Of a DNA stretch of 64,000 nucleotides, positions 16,253-25,132 are shown in pieces. Location: contig NZ_JAFBCW010000010.1 in NCBI RefSeq assembly GCF_016907915.1, positions 25,918 to 89,917 of the forward strand, given 5' to 3'. The first letter of the stretch is position 1, and each line of letters starts with the position of its first letter. The position numbers were made by a program, and so were the translations under genes. The notes below the pieces were generated by a model. It did not search any database. It was not told the DNA's origin and saw only the letters and a program-made list of their open reading frames with translations. This DNA comes from Desulforadius tongensis. GTDB lineage: Bacteria > Bacillota > Desulfotomaculia > Desulfotomaculales > Desulfohalotomaculaceae.

Positions 16253-17440
16253 GTGAAAAAGCAGCTGCTTAAGTTGTTTTTAGAAAAGTTTACCGGTGGC
16301 GGATTTAAAGTGGTGTTTTGGGATGGGGAAGAAGTTCAATACGGGACGGGCCCCCCGCGGGTGAAGATAATTTTCAACCAGCCTCTGCCGTTAACCTTTA
16401 ACCTGGAAGATCCAATACTGGCCTTTGGTGAAGCATACATGGATGGAATTATAGATTTTGAAGGGGACTTTGAAGAAATAATACGGATTGTAGAAATGAA
16501 CAAACAGAATATTACAGGAGATGGTTTTACCGGTAAAATAACCTCTGCTTTAAAAACCCTTAACAGCACGGCGGTGAAACTGAAGCAAAAGGAAAATATC
16601 CAGCATCATTATGACCTGGGGAATGACTTTTTTTCGCTGTGGCTGGATGAAACAATGAGTTATTCATGCGCTTACTTTAAAAGCCCGGAGGATTCTTTGT
16701 ACCAGGCACAGCTGCAAAAGATAGATCATATTCTTAAAAAACTGCAGCTCAAACCCGGGGAGAGGCTTTTAGATATCGGCAGCGGCTGGGGATGGCTTAT
16801 AATCAGGGCGGCCCAGCAGTACAATGTCAGGGCGTTAGGTATTACTTTAAGCGAGGAACAATTTAAAAGCACCCGGGAGCGCATCAAAGAACTGGGCTTA
16901 TCGGGTCAGGTTGAAGTAAAGATGCTGGATTACCTGGATTTAGATGAAAATGAGTACCGGTTTGACAAAATAGTAAGTGTAGGGATGTTTGAACATGTCG
17001 GTAAAGAAAATTTACCCCGGTATATGGAAAAGATAAATCAACTGCTGGTTCCCGGCGGCCTGTCAATACTGCATACCATAACAGGAGTGACGGAAAACCC
17101 CGTTAACTCATGGATAAAAAAATACATTTTCCCCGGCGGCTATATCCCTTCCCTAAGGGAAATTATATGGCTTTTACCGGATTATAACTTTCACCTTTTG
17201 CACCTTGAAAGCCTGCGCCTGCATTACGCCATGACGCTGGACAGGTGGTACAAAAACTTCTGCCGGCACATTGATCGAATTGAAAAAATGTTTGACCGGC
17301 GGTTTGTGCGCATGTGGGGGCTGTACCTGCGGGGCTGTGCTGCTTCCTTTAGGGTTTCCGGTTTAAATATTTACCAGCTGCTGTTTTCAAAGGGACTTAA
17401 CAACAACCTGCCGTTAACGCTGGAGTATGTATATAAATAA
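16253..17440 (+). CDS. cfa: Cyclopropane-fatty-acyl-phospholipid synthase family methyltransferase
   Basis: This 395-residue protein has an N-terminal lipid-binding domain with PILAFGEAYMDGIIDFEGD, then the family hallmark NIQHHYDLGNDFFSLWLDETMSYSCAYF (positions about 115-142). The SAM motif is LLDIGSGWGW near residue 170, and the catalytic region includes VGMFEHVGKENLPRYM. It transfers a methylene from SAM to unsaturated acyl chains of membrane phospholipids, typically in stress or stationary phase. GTG 16253 follows GGGGAGGGGAG and is preferred to an upstream in-frame start at 16193. It is monocistronic, with a terminator at 17474. Confidence 0.9.
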   Translation: MKKQLLKLFLEKFTGGGFKVVFWDGEEVQYGTGPPRVKIIFNQPLPLTFNLEDPILAFGEAYMDGIIDFEGDFEEIIRIVEMNKQNITGDGFTGKITSALKTLNSTAVKLKQKENIQHHYDLGNDFFSLWLDETMSYSCAYFKSPEDSLYQAQLQKIDHILKKLQLKPGERLLDIGSGWGWLIIRAAQQYNVRALGITLSEEQFKSTRERIKELGLSGQVEVKMLDYLDLDENEYRFDKIVSVGMFEHVGKENLPRYMEKINQLLVPGGLSILHTITGVTENPVNSWIKKYIFPGGYIPSLREIIWLLPDYNFHLLHLESLRLHYAMTLDRWYKNFCRHIDRIEKMFDRRFVRMWGLYLRGCAASFRVSGLNIYQLLFSKGLNNNLPLTLEYVYK

Positions 17441-17473
17441 TTTTGAGCTGGTGCGGTTATGACCGATTTGAAT

Positions 17474-17517
17474 AAAGCGGGATAACTTTTCAAGTTAATT
17501 CCCGCTTTATTTTTTTA
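17474..17517 (+). terminator. Intrinsic terminator of cfa
   Basis: AAAGCGGGA pairs with TCCCGCTTT (17500-17508) and is followed by ATTTTTTT. Confidence 0.85.
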
Positions 17518-17595
17518 ACGTACTTTTCTATCTAAAAAGAGGTATTTATTTAAAAATATAGAATAGTACAAAAAATCATACAAAGGGGTATTTGT

Positions 17596-18723
17596 ATGAA
17601 ATTGTTTGAGTACATGGGTAAAAAATTGTTTAAAAAGTTCGACATTGCTGTGCCCAAGGGGGAGGTTTTTTTCAGCGGTGAAGGTATCGAGCAGTTTACC
17701 GCCCGGTTGGGTGATGTGGTGGTTAAATCCCAGGTGCTGTCCGGCGGCCGGGGCAAAGCCGGGGGGATTAAATTTGCTTCCACCCCCGGGGAAGCCAGGG
17801 AAGCGGCAGAGGAACTGCTGCGGTCAGAGGTGAAAGGTTGCCCGGTGAAAGCGGTGCTGGTGGAAGAAAAATTACCAATTGACCGGGAGCTTTATTTAGC
17901 TGTCACTGTGGACGGGGCGTTAAAGCGCCCGGTGGTGATAGCGTCAGCTGACGGTGGGGTGGACATTGAAGCGCTGCCGGAGGATAAAATTGTAAAAATA
18001 CCGGTGGATGTGCATATTGGGGTCCAGCCCCATTTGGGCCGGGAAACAGCCCGGCAGCTGTCATTAGCGGGTGATTACCTTAAACAATTTACTGATGTAT
18101 TAGTTAAATTATATCGGTTGTTCCGCAGTTATGATTGTGAACTGGTGGAAATTAACCCGCTGGCAATCAGTAATGGAAAATTTATAGCTGTAGATGCCAA
18201 AGTAACGGTGGATGATGAGGCGGCATTCCGTTATCCCGCTGATTTACCCGCTGTTGATGAGCGCACCGAGCGGGAAAAAAGGGCCCATGAACTGGGTATT
18301 TCCTACGTGGAGCTGTGCGGGGATATAGCGGTGATGGCCAACGGTGCCGGGATTACCATGGCCACGCTGGATATTATCAATCATTACGGCGGTACTCCCA
18401 GAAACTTTATGGATGCCGGCGGCGGTGCCGGTACCGAGGCCACCGCCCGGGCGCTGGAAATACTGCTGTCCACCCGGCCCAAGGTGATACTGGCCAATAT
18501 TTTTGGCGGTATTACCCGCTGTGATGAAGTGGCCAATGCCTTTGTGCAGGTAAAAGAAAAGCTGGGCATTTCGGTGCCGCTGGTTATTCGCCTGATGGGC
18601 ACCAATGAAAAAGAAGGGGTGCGGATACTGCAGCGGCAGAATATTGAGAGTTTTCGCACCGTACAGGAAGCGGTGGCCAAAGCGGTGGAATTGGCAGCCG
18701 GCAGGGAAGGGAGCGGTATTTAG
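17596..18723 (+). CDS. sucC: Succinate-CoA ligase (ADP/GDP-forming), beta subunit
   Basis: This 375-residue ATP-grasp protein starts MKLFEYMGKKLFKKF. It contains VKSQVLSGGRGKAGGIK (ATP-binding loop near residue 37), CELVEINPLAIS, and GGGAGTEATARALEILL followed by ILANIFGGITRCDEVA, the CoA-ligase fold. It makes nucleoside triphosphate from succinyl-CoA together with SucD. The ATG is 8 bases after AAAGGGG. The sucD GTG follows two bases after the sucC stop, so they are co-translated. With KorDABC it could form the 2-oxoglutarate to succinate segment of an incomplete TCA cycle, oxidative or reductive. Confidence 0.93.
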   Translation: MKLFEYMGKKLFKKFDIAVPKGEVFFSGEGIEQFTARLGDVVVKSQVLSGGRGKAGGIKFASTPGEAREAAEELLRSEVKGCPVKAVLVEEKLPIDRELYLAVTVDGALKRPVVIASADGGVDIEALPEDKIVKIPVDVHIGVQPHLGRETARQLSLAGDYLKQFTDVLVKLYRLFRSYDCELVEINPLAISNGKFIAVDAKVTVDDEAAFRYPADLPAVDERTEREKRAHELGISYVELCGDIAVMANGAGITMATLDIINHYGGTPRNFMDAGGGAGTEATARALEILLSTRPKVILANIFGGITRCDEVANAFVQVKEKLGISVPLVIRLMGTNEKEGVRILQRQNIESFRTVQEAVAKAVELAAGREGSGI

Positions 18724-18725
18724 TC

Positions 18726-19601
18726 GTGGCGGTAATTATAAACGAGAATACCAGGGTGCTGGTACAGGGGATTACCGGCCGTCAGGGGAGTTTTCACACT
18801 AAACAAATGCTGGATTACGGTACCAGAGTGGTGGCCGGGGTTACACCGGGCAGGGGTGGGCAGAGAGTGCACGGTGTACCGGTATATGACACCGTGGCCG
18901 AAGCAGTGAGCAATCACGATATTAATGCTTCAATTATGTTTATCCCGGCAGCGGGGGTAAAAGATGCTGCCCTGGAGGCAATGGTGGCCGGCATTAAAAC
19001 GGTGGTAATCATCACCGAGCATGTACCGCTGCACGATGAACTGGACATCATGGCCTATGCAGAAAAAACATCCACCACCATTATCGGTCCCAATACCTTC
19101 GGTATTATATCCCCGGGGCGGAGCAAAATGGGAATTATGCCCAATGGAATATACAAACCGGGCCCGGTTGGCCTGGTGGCCCGCAGCGGGACCCTAAGTT
19201 ATGAAATTGCCTTTAACTTAACCGGTGCCGGGTTGGGACAGTCTACAGTAATAGGATTGGGCGGCGACCGGGTGGTGGGGATGTCATTTACCGCTGTGCT
19301 GCCCATGTTTGAAGAGGACCCGGATACAAAGGCAGTGGTGCTGGTGGGAGAAATCGGCGGCAGTGCCGAGGAAGAGGCCGCCAAATTTATCGCCGGCATG
19401 ACCAAACCGGTGGTGGCATTTATTGCCGGCAGCAGCGCTCCCCCGGGGAAGCGGATGGGCCATGCCGGGGCCATTATAGAGAGGGGCAGGGGAACCTTTG
19501 AAAGTAAGATAGAAGCCCTAACCTCTGCCGGGGCGAAAGTAGCTTCACTGCCCTGGGAAGTGCCGGATTTGGTGAAAGGTGTACTGAGCAGGGGAAATTA
19601 A
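18726..19601 (+). CDS. sucD: Succinate-CoA ligase, alpha subunit
   Basis: This 291-residue protein has the CoA-binding Rossmann start VLVQGITGRQGSFHTKQMLDYG. The phosphorylated histidine lies in RMGHAGAIIERGRGT at residue 246, the same number as in E. coli SucD. NTFGIISPGRSKMGIMPNGI and SGTLSYEIAFNLT are also conserved. It binds CoA and carries the phospho-His intermediate of the SucCD reaction. GTG start; AAGGGAG near the end of sucC serves as ribosome site. A terminator follows at 19642. Confidence 0.94.
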   Translation: MAVIINENTRVLVQGITGRQGSFHTKQMLDYGTRVVAGVTPGRGGQRVHGVPVYDTVAEAVSNHDINASIMFIPAAGVKDAALEAMVAGIKTVVIITEHVPLHDELDIMAYAEKTSTTIIGPNTFGIISPGRSKMGIMPNGIYKPGPVGLVARSGTLSYEIAFNLTGAGLGQSTVIGLGGDRVVGMSFTAVLPMFEEDPDTKAVVLVGEIGGSAEEEAAKFIAGMTKPVVAFIAGSSAPPGKRMGHAGAIIERGRGTFESKIEALTSAGAKVASLPWEVPDLVKGVLSRGN

Positions 19602-19641
19602 AGGTGCAGATTGCTATATAAAATAAATGCGTATAAATGTG

Positions 19642-19667
19642 CAGCCCGAAACCGGGCTGTTATTTTT
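19642..19667 (+). terminator. Intrinsic terminator of sucCD
   Basis: CAGCCCG-AAAC-CGGGCTG followed by TTATTTTT. Confidence 0.85.
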
Positions 19668-19757
19668 GTAAACACAAGTGTTTACCGGCTTCAACAAAAT
19701 TAAGTATTATTTATTAAAAAAATCATGTAAATATTACAAAAAAATTTTAACAAAAAA

Positions 19758-19784
19758 GAAGGAAAACTAAAAAATTTGTTGAAA
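19758..19784 (+). promoter_or_regulatory. Sigma-H-like promoter, copy 1 upstream of pdxST
   Basis: AGGA at 19760-19763 and GAAA at 19781-19784 are separated by 17 bases, matching the spacing of the Bacillus sigma-H consensus RNAGGAWWW-N11-12-RNNGAAT. The -10 is GAAA instead of GAAT. Confidence 0.4.
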
Positions 19785-19872
19785 CTAATATAAAGTAAAA
19801 TATAACTTTCACAAAGCGATGCGGGTGCTTAAAAATTTTGTGTAAAACTTACTAAAAAATTTTAATAAAAAA

Positions 19873-19899
19873 GAAGGAAATTTACAAACTTTGTTGAAG
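19873..19899 (+). promoter_or_regulatory. Sigma-H-like promoter, copy 2 upstream of pdxST
   Basis: AGGA at 19875-19878 and GAAG at 19896-19899, again 17 bases apart, within the second repeat copy and about 95 bases before the pdxS start. It would give a transition-phase or sporulation-linked transcript of pdxST. Confidence 0.42.
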
Positions 19900-19992
19900 T
19901 ATTAAAATAAAGTTTAAAGTTATAAAATTCAACAATGTTTGTTAAATCACTTAGCAAGTTATATTCCTGGTGAATTATGGAGGTTAATGTTA

Positions 19993-20874
19993 ATGGAAAA
20001 AGGGACATGGACGGTAAAAAAAGGCCTGGCTGAAATGCTTAAAGGCGGAGTAATCATGGATGTAACCACCCCTGAACAGGCTAAAATAGCTGAAGAGGCT
20101 GGAGCCTGTGCGGTTATGGCCCTGGAAAGGGTTCCTGCCGATATCAGGGCTGCCGGTGGTGTGGCCAGAATGGCTGATCCCACCGTGATTGAAAGAATTA
20201 TGGACGCAGTAACCATACCGGTAATGGCAAAGGCAAGAATTGGGCACTTTGTAGAAGCACAGGTTTTACAGGCTCTGGGTGTAGATTATATAGATGAAAG
20301 TGAAGTATTAACACCCGCCGATGAAGAATTTCATATTAACAAGCATGAGTTTAAAGTGCCCTTTGTATGCGGGGCCAGAAACCTGGGTGAGGCTCTGCGC
20401 AGAATTGGCGAAGGTGCAGCCATGATCCGTACCAAAGGTGAACCGGGTACCGGCAACGTGGTGGAAGCGGTTCGTCACATGCGCAAAGTAATGGGTGAAA
20501 TTCGCTATATTCAAAACCTGCCGGAAGAAGAATTGATGACTGCAGCTAAAAAAATGGCCGCACCCTATGACCTGGTGGTTAAAGTGGCGGAACTGGGCCG
20601 TCTTCCGGTGGTTAATTTCGCTGCCGGCGGTATAGCCACCCCGGCTGATGCGGCATTAATGATGCAGCTGGGTTGTGACGGTATATTTGTGGGTTCCGGT
20701 ATCTTTAAATCAAAGGATCCGGTGGCCAGGGCCAAGGCGATAGTTGCTGCCACCACCCACTACAATGACCCCAAAATACTGGCTGAAATATCCAGGGACC
20801 TGGGTGAGGCTATGCCCGGTATAGAAATAAGCGCCATCGCACCGGAAGAACGCATGCAGGAGCGCGGCTGGTAG
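19993..20874 (+). CDS. pdxS: Pyridoxal 5'-phosphate synthase, PdxS subunit
   Basis: This 293-residue TIM-barrel synthase makes PLP from ribose 5-phosphate, glyceraldehyde 3-phosphate and ammonia supplied by PdxT. Conserved segments are [22 protein letters not shown], the catalytic lysine in [13 protein letters not shown] and the second lysine loop [19 protein letters not shown], plus the phosphate loop [15 protein letters not shown] 19993 lies 9 bases after GGAGG (19979-19983); ATG 19987 is too close, and the longer frame from 19939 has no ribosome site. pdxT follows after 27 bases. The duplicated promoter region lies directly upstream, and PLP-dependent TnaA is encoded nearby. Confidence 0.95.
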   Translation: MEKGTWTVKKGLAEMLKGGVIMDVTTPEQAKIAEEAGACAVMALERVPADIRAAGGVARMADPTVIERIMDAVTIPVMAKARIGHFVEAQVLQALGVDYIDESEVLTPADEEFHINKHEFKVPFVCGARNLGEALRRIGEGAAMIRTKGEPGTGNVVEAVRHMRKVMGEIRYIQNLPEEELMTAAKKMAAPYDLVVKVAELGRLPVVNFAAGGIATPADAALMMQLGCDGIFVGSGIFKSKDPVARAKAIVAATTHYNDPKILAEISRDLGEAMPGIEISAIAPEERMQERGW

Positions 20875-20901
20875 CAGGAAAGATAATTTTTCAGGGTAGG
20901 G

Positions 20902-21486
20902 ATGCAGATGCTGGTAGGAGTTTTGGCATTACAAGGAGCATTTATAGAACATGAAAAATCGCTGCGCGCCTGTGGGGCAGAAACCCGCCAGGTGCGCCTG
21001 CCGGGGCAGTTAAAGGATTTGGATGCCCTGGTGATACCGGGCGGTGAAAGCACCACCATGGGGAAGCTGCTGATTGATTACCAACTGCTGGAGCCCATAA
21101 AAGAACTGGCTCAAAACGGCATGCCTATATTTGGCACCTGTGCCGGGTTAATAATGCTGTCCAAAGATGTTGTTGGCTCTAAACAGCCAACGCTGGGGCT
21201 GATGGATACTTCGGTACAGCGCAATGCCTTTGGACGGCAGGTGGACAGCTTTGAAACCGCTGTAAGCATCCCGGTGCTGGGCGGTAAAAGTTACCCGGCG
21301 GTGTTTATCAGGGCGCCGTATATTCAATCAGTGGGTCCCGGGGTGGAAGTGCTGGCTGCCTATGATGAAAAAATAGTACTGGCCAGGCAGGGCAGCCTGC
21401 TGGCAGCGGCCTTTCATCCGGAATTAACCGATGACCTGCGCTTGCACCAGTATTTTTTAAGCCTAGTATCTACTAAAAAATTTTAG
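20902..21486 (+). CDS. pdxT: Pyridoxal 5'-phosphate synthase, PdxT glutaminase subunit
   Basis: This 194-residue class I glutaminase has the nucleophile Cys in FGTCAGLIML near residue 79, the oxyanion-region motif IPGGESTTMGKL near residue 47, and the His/Glu pair of the triad in AAFHPELTDDLRLH near residue 170. It hydrolyses glutamine and channels ammonia to PdxS. ATG 20902 is used here; an ATG at 20908 is equally possible given AGGGTAGGG just upstream. It forms an operon with pdxS. No terminator is visible after it, so the regulator at 21513 may be partly co-transcribed. Confidence 0.93.
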   Translation: MQMLVGVLALQGAFIEHEKSLRACGAETRQVRLPGQLKDLDALVIPGGESTTMGKLLIDYQLLEPIKELAQNGMPIFGTCAGLIMLSKDVVGSKQPTLGLMDTSVQRNAFGRQVDSFETAVSIPVLGGKSYPAVFIRAPYIQSVGPGVEVLAAYDEKIVLARQGSLLAAAFHPELTDDLRLHQYFLSLVSTKKF

Positions 21487-21512
21487 TATTACTAAATAGA
21501 TTTTAATAAGTA

Positions 21513-22199
21513 ATGAAGGAACTTTGTATAAGGGGGAATGGGGGTCCATTGGAAGTATTAAAAGATAACGATATTCCACCAATTATTAAGTCGCTTATTC
21601 CGATGGTTGAGGGATTGGGCAAAACACTGGGCAGTCACTGTGAGGTAGTTTTGCATGATCTTTCTAAAGCAGAGTGTTCCATTGTTGCCATTGCCAATGG
21701 CCATGTTACGGGAAGAAATGTGGGTTCTCCGGTGACAGATTTTCTTATAGAAATGGTTAACTCCGAAAACTTGGGAGATAAAGAAATGGAGTTAAACTAT
21801 ATTACCCGCACCAAAGACGGGAGAAAACTTAAGTCGTCCACATTCCTGATCCGGGATGAAAACAAACAGGTGATAGGTGCCCTGTGCATCAATATGGATG
21901 TAACCTATATTGATATGGCCCGTAAGTTCATAGAGGAAATTACCATGGTGGAAAAGGAAGATACTCCGGAGAATTTTCCGGAAGATGTAAGGGACTTTTT
22001 AAGCATTATGATTGAAAAGGGCATGAAGTTAGTGGACAAACCTGTTTCCCTGATGACTAAAGATGATAAGCTAAAAATAGTTAAGTACCTGCATAAAAAC
22101 AAGGTATTTAACATTAAAGGAGCCGTGGATGCCGTGGCCAAGGAGCTGAACGTATCCCGGTATACAATATACAACTATATTGATGAAGTTAATGCCTAA
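21513..22199 (+). CDS. YheO-type PAS/helix-turn-helix transcriptional regulator
   Basis: A protein of about 228 residues with an N-terminal YheO-like PAS domain (EVVLHDLSKAECSIVAIANGH, then TFLIRDENKQVIGALCINMD, read as sensor strands) and a C-terminal DNA-binding helix-turn-helix (GAVDAVAKELNVSRYTIYNYI). YheO/DauR-family proteins sense small metabolites and regulate amino-acid catabolism. It precedes tnaA, so control of tryptophan use is the simplest inference. The start is uncertain: ATG 21513 has a weak ribosome site, while TTG 21549 follows AGGGGGAATGGGGG and gives a domain start nearer to homologues. Confidence 0.8.
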   Translation: MKELCIRGNGGPLEVLKDNDIPPIIKSLIPMVEGLGKTLGSHCEVVLHDLSKAECSIVAIANGHVTGRNVGSPVTDFLIEMVNSENLGDKEMELNYITRTKDGRKLKSSTFLIRDENKQVIGALCINMDVTYIDMARKFIEEITMVEKEDTPENFPEDVRDFLSIMIEKGMKLVDKPVSLMTKDDKLKIVKYLHKNKVFNIKGAVDAVAKELNVSRYTIYNYIDEVNA

Positions 22200-22201
22200 A
22201 G

Positions 22202-22226
22202 TTTAAGTGTTTAATTTACACTTAAA
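22202..22226. promoter_or_regulatory. Palindrome between regulator and tnaA
   Basis: TTTAAGTGT and ACACTTAAA flank 7 bases, a perfect 9-bp inverted repeat, 38 bases before the tnaA start. It could be an operator for the adjacent regulator or a weak terminator; there is no T tract. Confidence 0.45.
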
Positions 22227-22263
22227 AACAATAAATAATAATTAACATCATGGAGGGATGTAA

Positions 22264-23652
22264 ATGTCTAAAATTCGTCGTGTACCAGAACCTTTCAAAA
22301 TTAAAATGGTAGAGCCGCTGAAAGTGGTAAGCCGTGAAGAGCGGGAAGAGGCTTTGAAGCGTGCCGGCTACAACCTCTTTGCTCTGAGGGCAGATGAAGT
22401 ATACATCGACCTGCTCACCGACAGCGGTACCGGTGCCATGAGTGACAACCAGTGGGCCGGTTTGATGCTGGGTGATGAAGCTTATTCCGGCAGCAGAAAC
22501 TTCTACAACCTGGCCAAAGCTGTAAAAGATATTTTTGGCTATGAATACACCATTCCCACCCACCAGGGTAGAGGTGCTGAACAAGTATTGTTCCCCATTT
22601 TAATTAAGAAACCCGGTCAATATGTAATAAGCAACATGCACTTTGATACCACCAAAGCTCACGTGGAAATTTCCGGCGGCCGGGCAGTAAACATGGTGCA
22701 TGAAAAAGCCTTTGATACCACTACTTACGATCCCTTTAAAGGTGACTTTGACCTGGAAAAAACCGAAGCCTTCATTAAAGAACAGGGTGCAGAAAACATT
22801 GCCTTTATTTTAATCACCATTACTTGCAACAGTGCCGGTGGACAGCCTGTATCCATGGCTAACATTAAGGCTGTAAGCGAACTGGGTAAAAAGTATGGTA
22901 TTAGAGTATTCATCGACGCAGCAAGATATGCTGAGAACGCTTACTTCATTAAGACCAGGGAAGAAGGCTATGCCGACAAGTCCATCAAGGAAATTATCAA
23001 AGAAATGTTCAGCTATGCTGAAGGTTTCACCATGAGCGCCAAGAAAGACGCCATTGTAAACATCGGTGGTATTCTCGGTATCAAGGAAGACAAAGATCTT
23101 TACACCCAGGCTTCATCCAGAACCGTACCGATGGAAGGTTTCGTGACCTATGGTGGTCTGGCCGGCAGAGATATGGAAGCTCTGGCCAGAGGTTTATATG
23201 AAGGTATTGACTTCAACTACCTGGATTACAGAATCAACCAGGTTGCTTACCTGGGCGAAAGATTGAGAGAAGCAGGCATTCCCATTCAGTACCCCACCGG
23301 TGGTCACGCTGTATTTGTGGATGCCAAGAAAATCTGCCCGCACATTCCGTTCCATCAGTTCCCGGCTCAAGCATTGGGTAATGAGCTTTACCTGGAGTCC
23401 GGCGTACGGGGCGTTGAAGTTGGATCCTTCCTGCTGGGTAGAGATCCCGAAACCGGTGAACCGCTGGAATCTCCGCTGGAGCTGCTGCGTTTAACAATTC
23501 CTCGTCGTGTTTACACCTATGATCACATGGACGTTGTAGCAGAAGGATTAATTGCTGTTAAAGAAAGAGCTCATACCCTGAAAGGGCTGGAGTTCACCTA
23601 CGAACCCAAGATCTTACGTCACTTCACTGCTAGACTGAAACCTGTTGAATAA
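22264..23652 (+). CDS. tnaA: Tryptophanase (tryptophan indole-lyase)
   Basis: This 462-residue PLP enzyme splits L-tryptophan into indole, pyruvate and ammonia by beta-elimination. The PLP lysine is in [14 protein letters not shown] at about residue 261, corresponding to K270 of E. coli TnaA. Other conserved parts are [24 protein letters not shown] (residues about 52-75) and [14 protein letters not shown]. Length is within the family range. GGAGGG precedes the ATG. No tnaC-like leader peptide is present in the 64-base upstream gap, so control is probably by the upstream YheO-type regulator. Codon usage and composition look unlike its neighbours (few GC-rich third positions), hinting at high expression. 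Confidence 0.95.
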   Translation: MSKIRRVPEPFKIKMVEPLKVVSREEREEALKRAGYNLFALRADEVYIDLLTDSGTGAMSDNQWAGLMLGDEAYSGSRNFYNLAKAVKDIFGYEYTIPTHQGRGAEQVLFPILIKKPGQYVISNMHFDTTKAHVEISGGRAVNMVHEKAFDTTTYDPFKGDFDLEKTEAFIKEQGAENIAFILITITCNSAGGQPVSMANIKAVSELGKKYGIRVFIDAARYAENAYFIKTREEGYADKSIKEIIKEMFSYAEGFTMSAKKDAIVNIGGILGIKEDKDLYTQASSRTVPMEGFVTYGGLAGRDMEALARGLYEGIDFNYLDYRINQVAYLGERLREAGIPIQYPTGGHAVFVDAKKICPHIPFHQFPAQALGNELYLESGVRGVEVGSFLLGRDPETGEPLESPLELLRLTIPRRVYTYDHMDVVAEGLIAVKERAHTLKGLEFTYEPKILRHFTARLKPVE

Positions 23653-23680
23653 TTAGTTAATTAACCTTAATAGATTCCGG

Positions 23681-23710
23681 TGCAGCAGTTTGCTGCGGCA
23701 AACTGCTGCA
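23681..23710. terminator. 13-bp hairpin between tnaA and the transporter
   Basis: TGCAGCAGTTTGC-TGCG-GCAAACTGCTGCA is a perfect 13-bp stem with a 4-base loop and no T tract. It may attenuate readthrough or protect the tnaA 3' end so that tnaA is expressed more than the transporter gene 64 bases downstream. Confidence 0.5.
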
Positions 23711-23773
23711 CTAAAAATGTTAACGGTTACCCACCAAATTGATTACCCAAAAAAAGCATGAGGGGGAGAACAA

Positions 23774-25084
23774 GTGTCAAAACGTGAAACTTGGTCAGGG
23801 AAGTACGGGTTTATTCTAGCCTGTATCGGTGCAGCTATGGGTTTGGGCAGTATTTGGATGTTTCCCTGGCGATTGGGTCAATACGGCGGTGCGGCGTTTC
23901 TAGTACCATATTTTATATTTATCTTTGGTTTGGCCGTTATTGGTTTGATGGGTGAGTTTGCCTTTGGTCGCAGTCAGCAAAGTGGTGCCATTGGGGCTTT
24001 TGAAAAGGTGTTGAAGGAGAAAAACAAAAATTACGGTTCACTGTTGGGAACGATACCGGTATTGGGTGTTACAGGGGTGTTTACATTTTACCTCATTGTG
24101 GTGGGGTGGATTATAAAATATTTTACCCTGTCATTAACCGGTTCCTTTAGTAAAATTAACATACCGGAGTATTTTGCCGGGTTTGCCGGTCAGCCGGAAA
24201 GTATTTTATGGCACTTTATAGCGCTGGTAGTAACGCTGGCCATTGTAAGAATGGGAATTAAAGATGGAATAGAAACAGCTAACAAATATATGATGCCGGC
24301 CTTATTTGGTATTCTGGTTATTTTAATGGTCAGATCTGTAACTCTGCCCGGCGCTATGGAAGGAATTAAGTTCCTGCTGGTGCCGGACTGGTCTCACTTG
24401 CTTAAGCCCGAAACATGGGTAATGGCGTTGGGAATGGCTTTCTTCACTGTATGCCTGGGTGGTGCAGCCATGGTGGTTTACGGAAGTTACTTGAAGCCTG
24501 ATGAAGATATTCCTTCATCGGCAATAAACACTGCCATTTTTACAACCATTGCTTCTCTCCTGGCTGCCTTTGTAACAATACCTGCGGCCTTTGCCTTTGG
24601 TTTAAGTCCCCAGGCAGGCCCGCCGCTGCTCTTTATTACAGTGCCCAATATTTTCACTCAAATGAACGGTGGTTATTTCTTCGGGGTTTTATTCTTCCTC
24701 AGCGTAATATTTGCTGCCATTTCTTCGGCCATTAACTTGATGGAAGTACCGGTTGAAGCGCTGATGGAGCGCTTCGGTATGAGCAGAACAAAGAGTGTGC
24801 TGACAGTGGCTATACTGGGCTTCCTGGTTGGTATACCGATGGATATAAACATGAATTTGTTCGGCATGTTTGCTGACTTTGTAACGGTATACCTGGTGCC
24901 CGCCGGAGCGGTGCTGGCAGCGATAGTTTTCTTCTGGGTTTACGGTTCTTCCAGGGCCAGAGAAGAAATCAACAATGGTGCAGCAAAACCATTGGGTAAC
25001 TGGTTTGAACCCTTTGCCAAGTATGTATTTACCGGTGTGGCCATCGGCGTACTGGTAATGGGGGTTATTTTGGGCGGATTTTAA
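23774..25084 (+). CDS. Neurotransmitter:sodium symporter family transporter, likely tryptophan uptake
   Basis: A 436-residue membrane protein with about 11 transmembrane segments. The N-terminus KYGFILACIGAAMGLGSIWMFPW contains the unwound TM1 Na+/substrate site (GxGNxWRFP in eukaryotes, here GLGSIWMFPW). It is an NSS/LeuT-fold symporter like Symbiobacterium TnaT, itself encoded beside tryptophanase. GTG 23774 follows GGGGGAG. Position between tnaA and ridA makes Na+-driven tryptophan import for TnaA the best inference. It has the short C-terminus typical of bacterial 11-TM members. Confidence 0.85.
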   Translation: MSKRETWSGKYGFILACIGAAMGLGSIWMFPWRLGQYGGAAFLVPYFIFIFGLAVIGLMGEFAFGRSQQSGAIGAFEKVLKEKNKNYGSLLGTIPVLGVTGVFTFYLIVVGWIIKYFTLSLTGSFSKINIPEYFAGFAGQPESILWHFIALVVTLAIVRMGIKDGIETANKYMMPALFGILVILMVRSVTLPGAMEGIKFLLVPDWSHLLKPETWVMALGMAFFTVCLGGAAMVVYGSYLKPDEDIPSSAINTAIFTTIASLLAAFVTIPAAFAFGLSPQAGPPLLFITVPNIFTQMNGGYFFGVLFFLSVIFAAISSAINLMEVPVEALMERFGMSRTKSVLTVAILGFLVGIPMDINMNLFGMFADFVTVYLVPAGAVLAAIVFFWVYGSSRAREEINNGAAKPLGNWFEPFAKYVFTGVAIGVLVMGVILGGF

Positions 25085-25132
25085 TGATAGTCAAGCCAAT
25101 TTTGACATAAATACTTAGACAGAGGTGGTATT

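Larger units (their letters stand above)
19726..19925 (+). repeat. Imperfect direct repeat, two copies about 80 bp long offset by 115 bp
   Basis: Copy 1 spans roughly 19726-19807 and copy 2 roughly 19841-19925. Both read TGTAAA...AAAAAATTTTAA(C/T)AAAAAAGAAGG, then GGAAA...TTTGTTGAA, then AT-rich sequence ending near AGTTATAA. Alignment by eye keeps the same 115-base offset through the whole block, so this is one duplication and not scattered AT-richness. It fills most of the 391-base gap between sucD and pdxS, and no ORF is present. Confidence 0.7.

Noticed and set aside
22200..22263. TnaC-type leader peptide of tnaA
   Set aside because: The gap is only 64 bases and contains no Trp-codon ORF.
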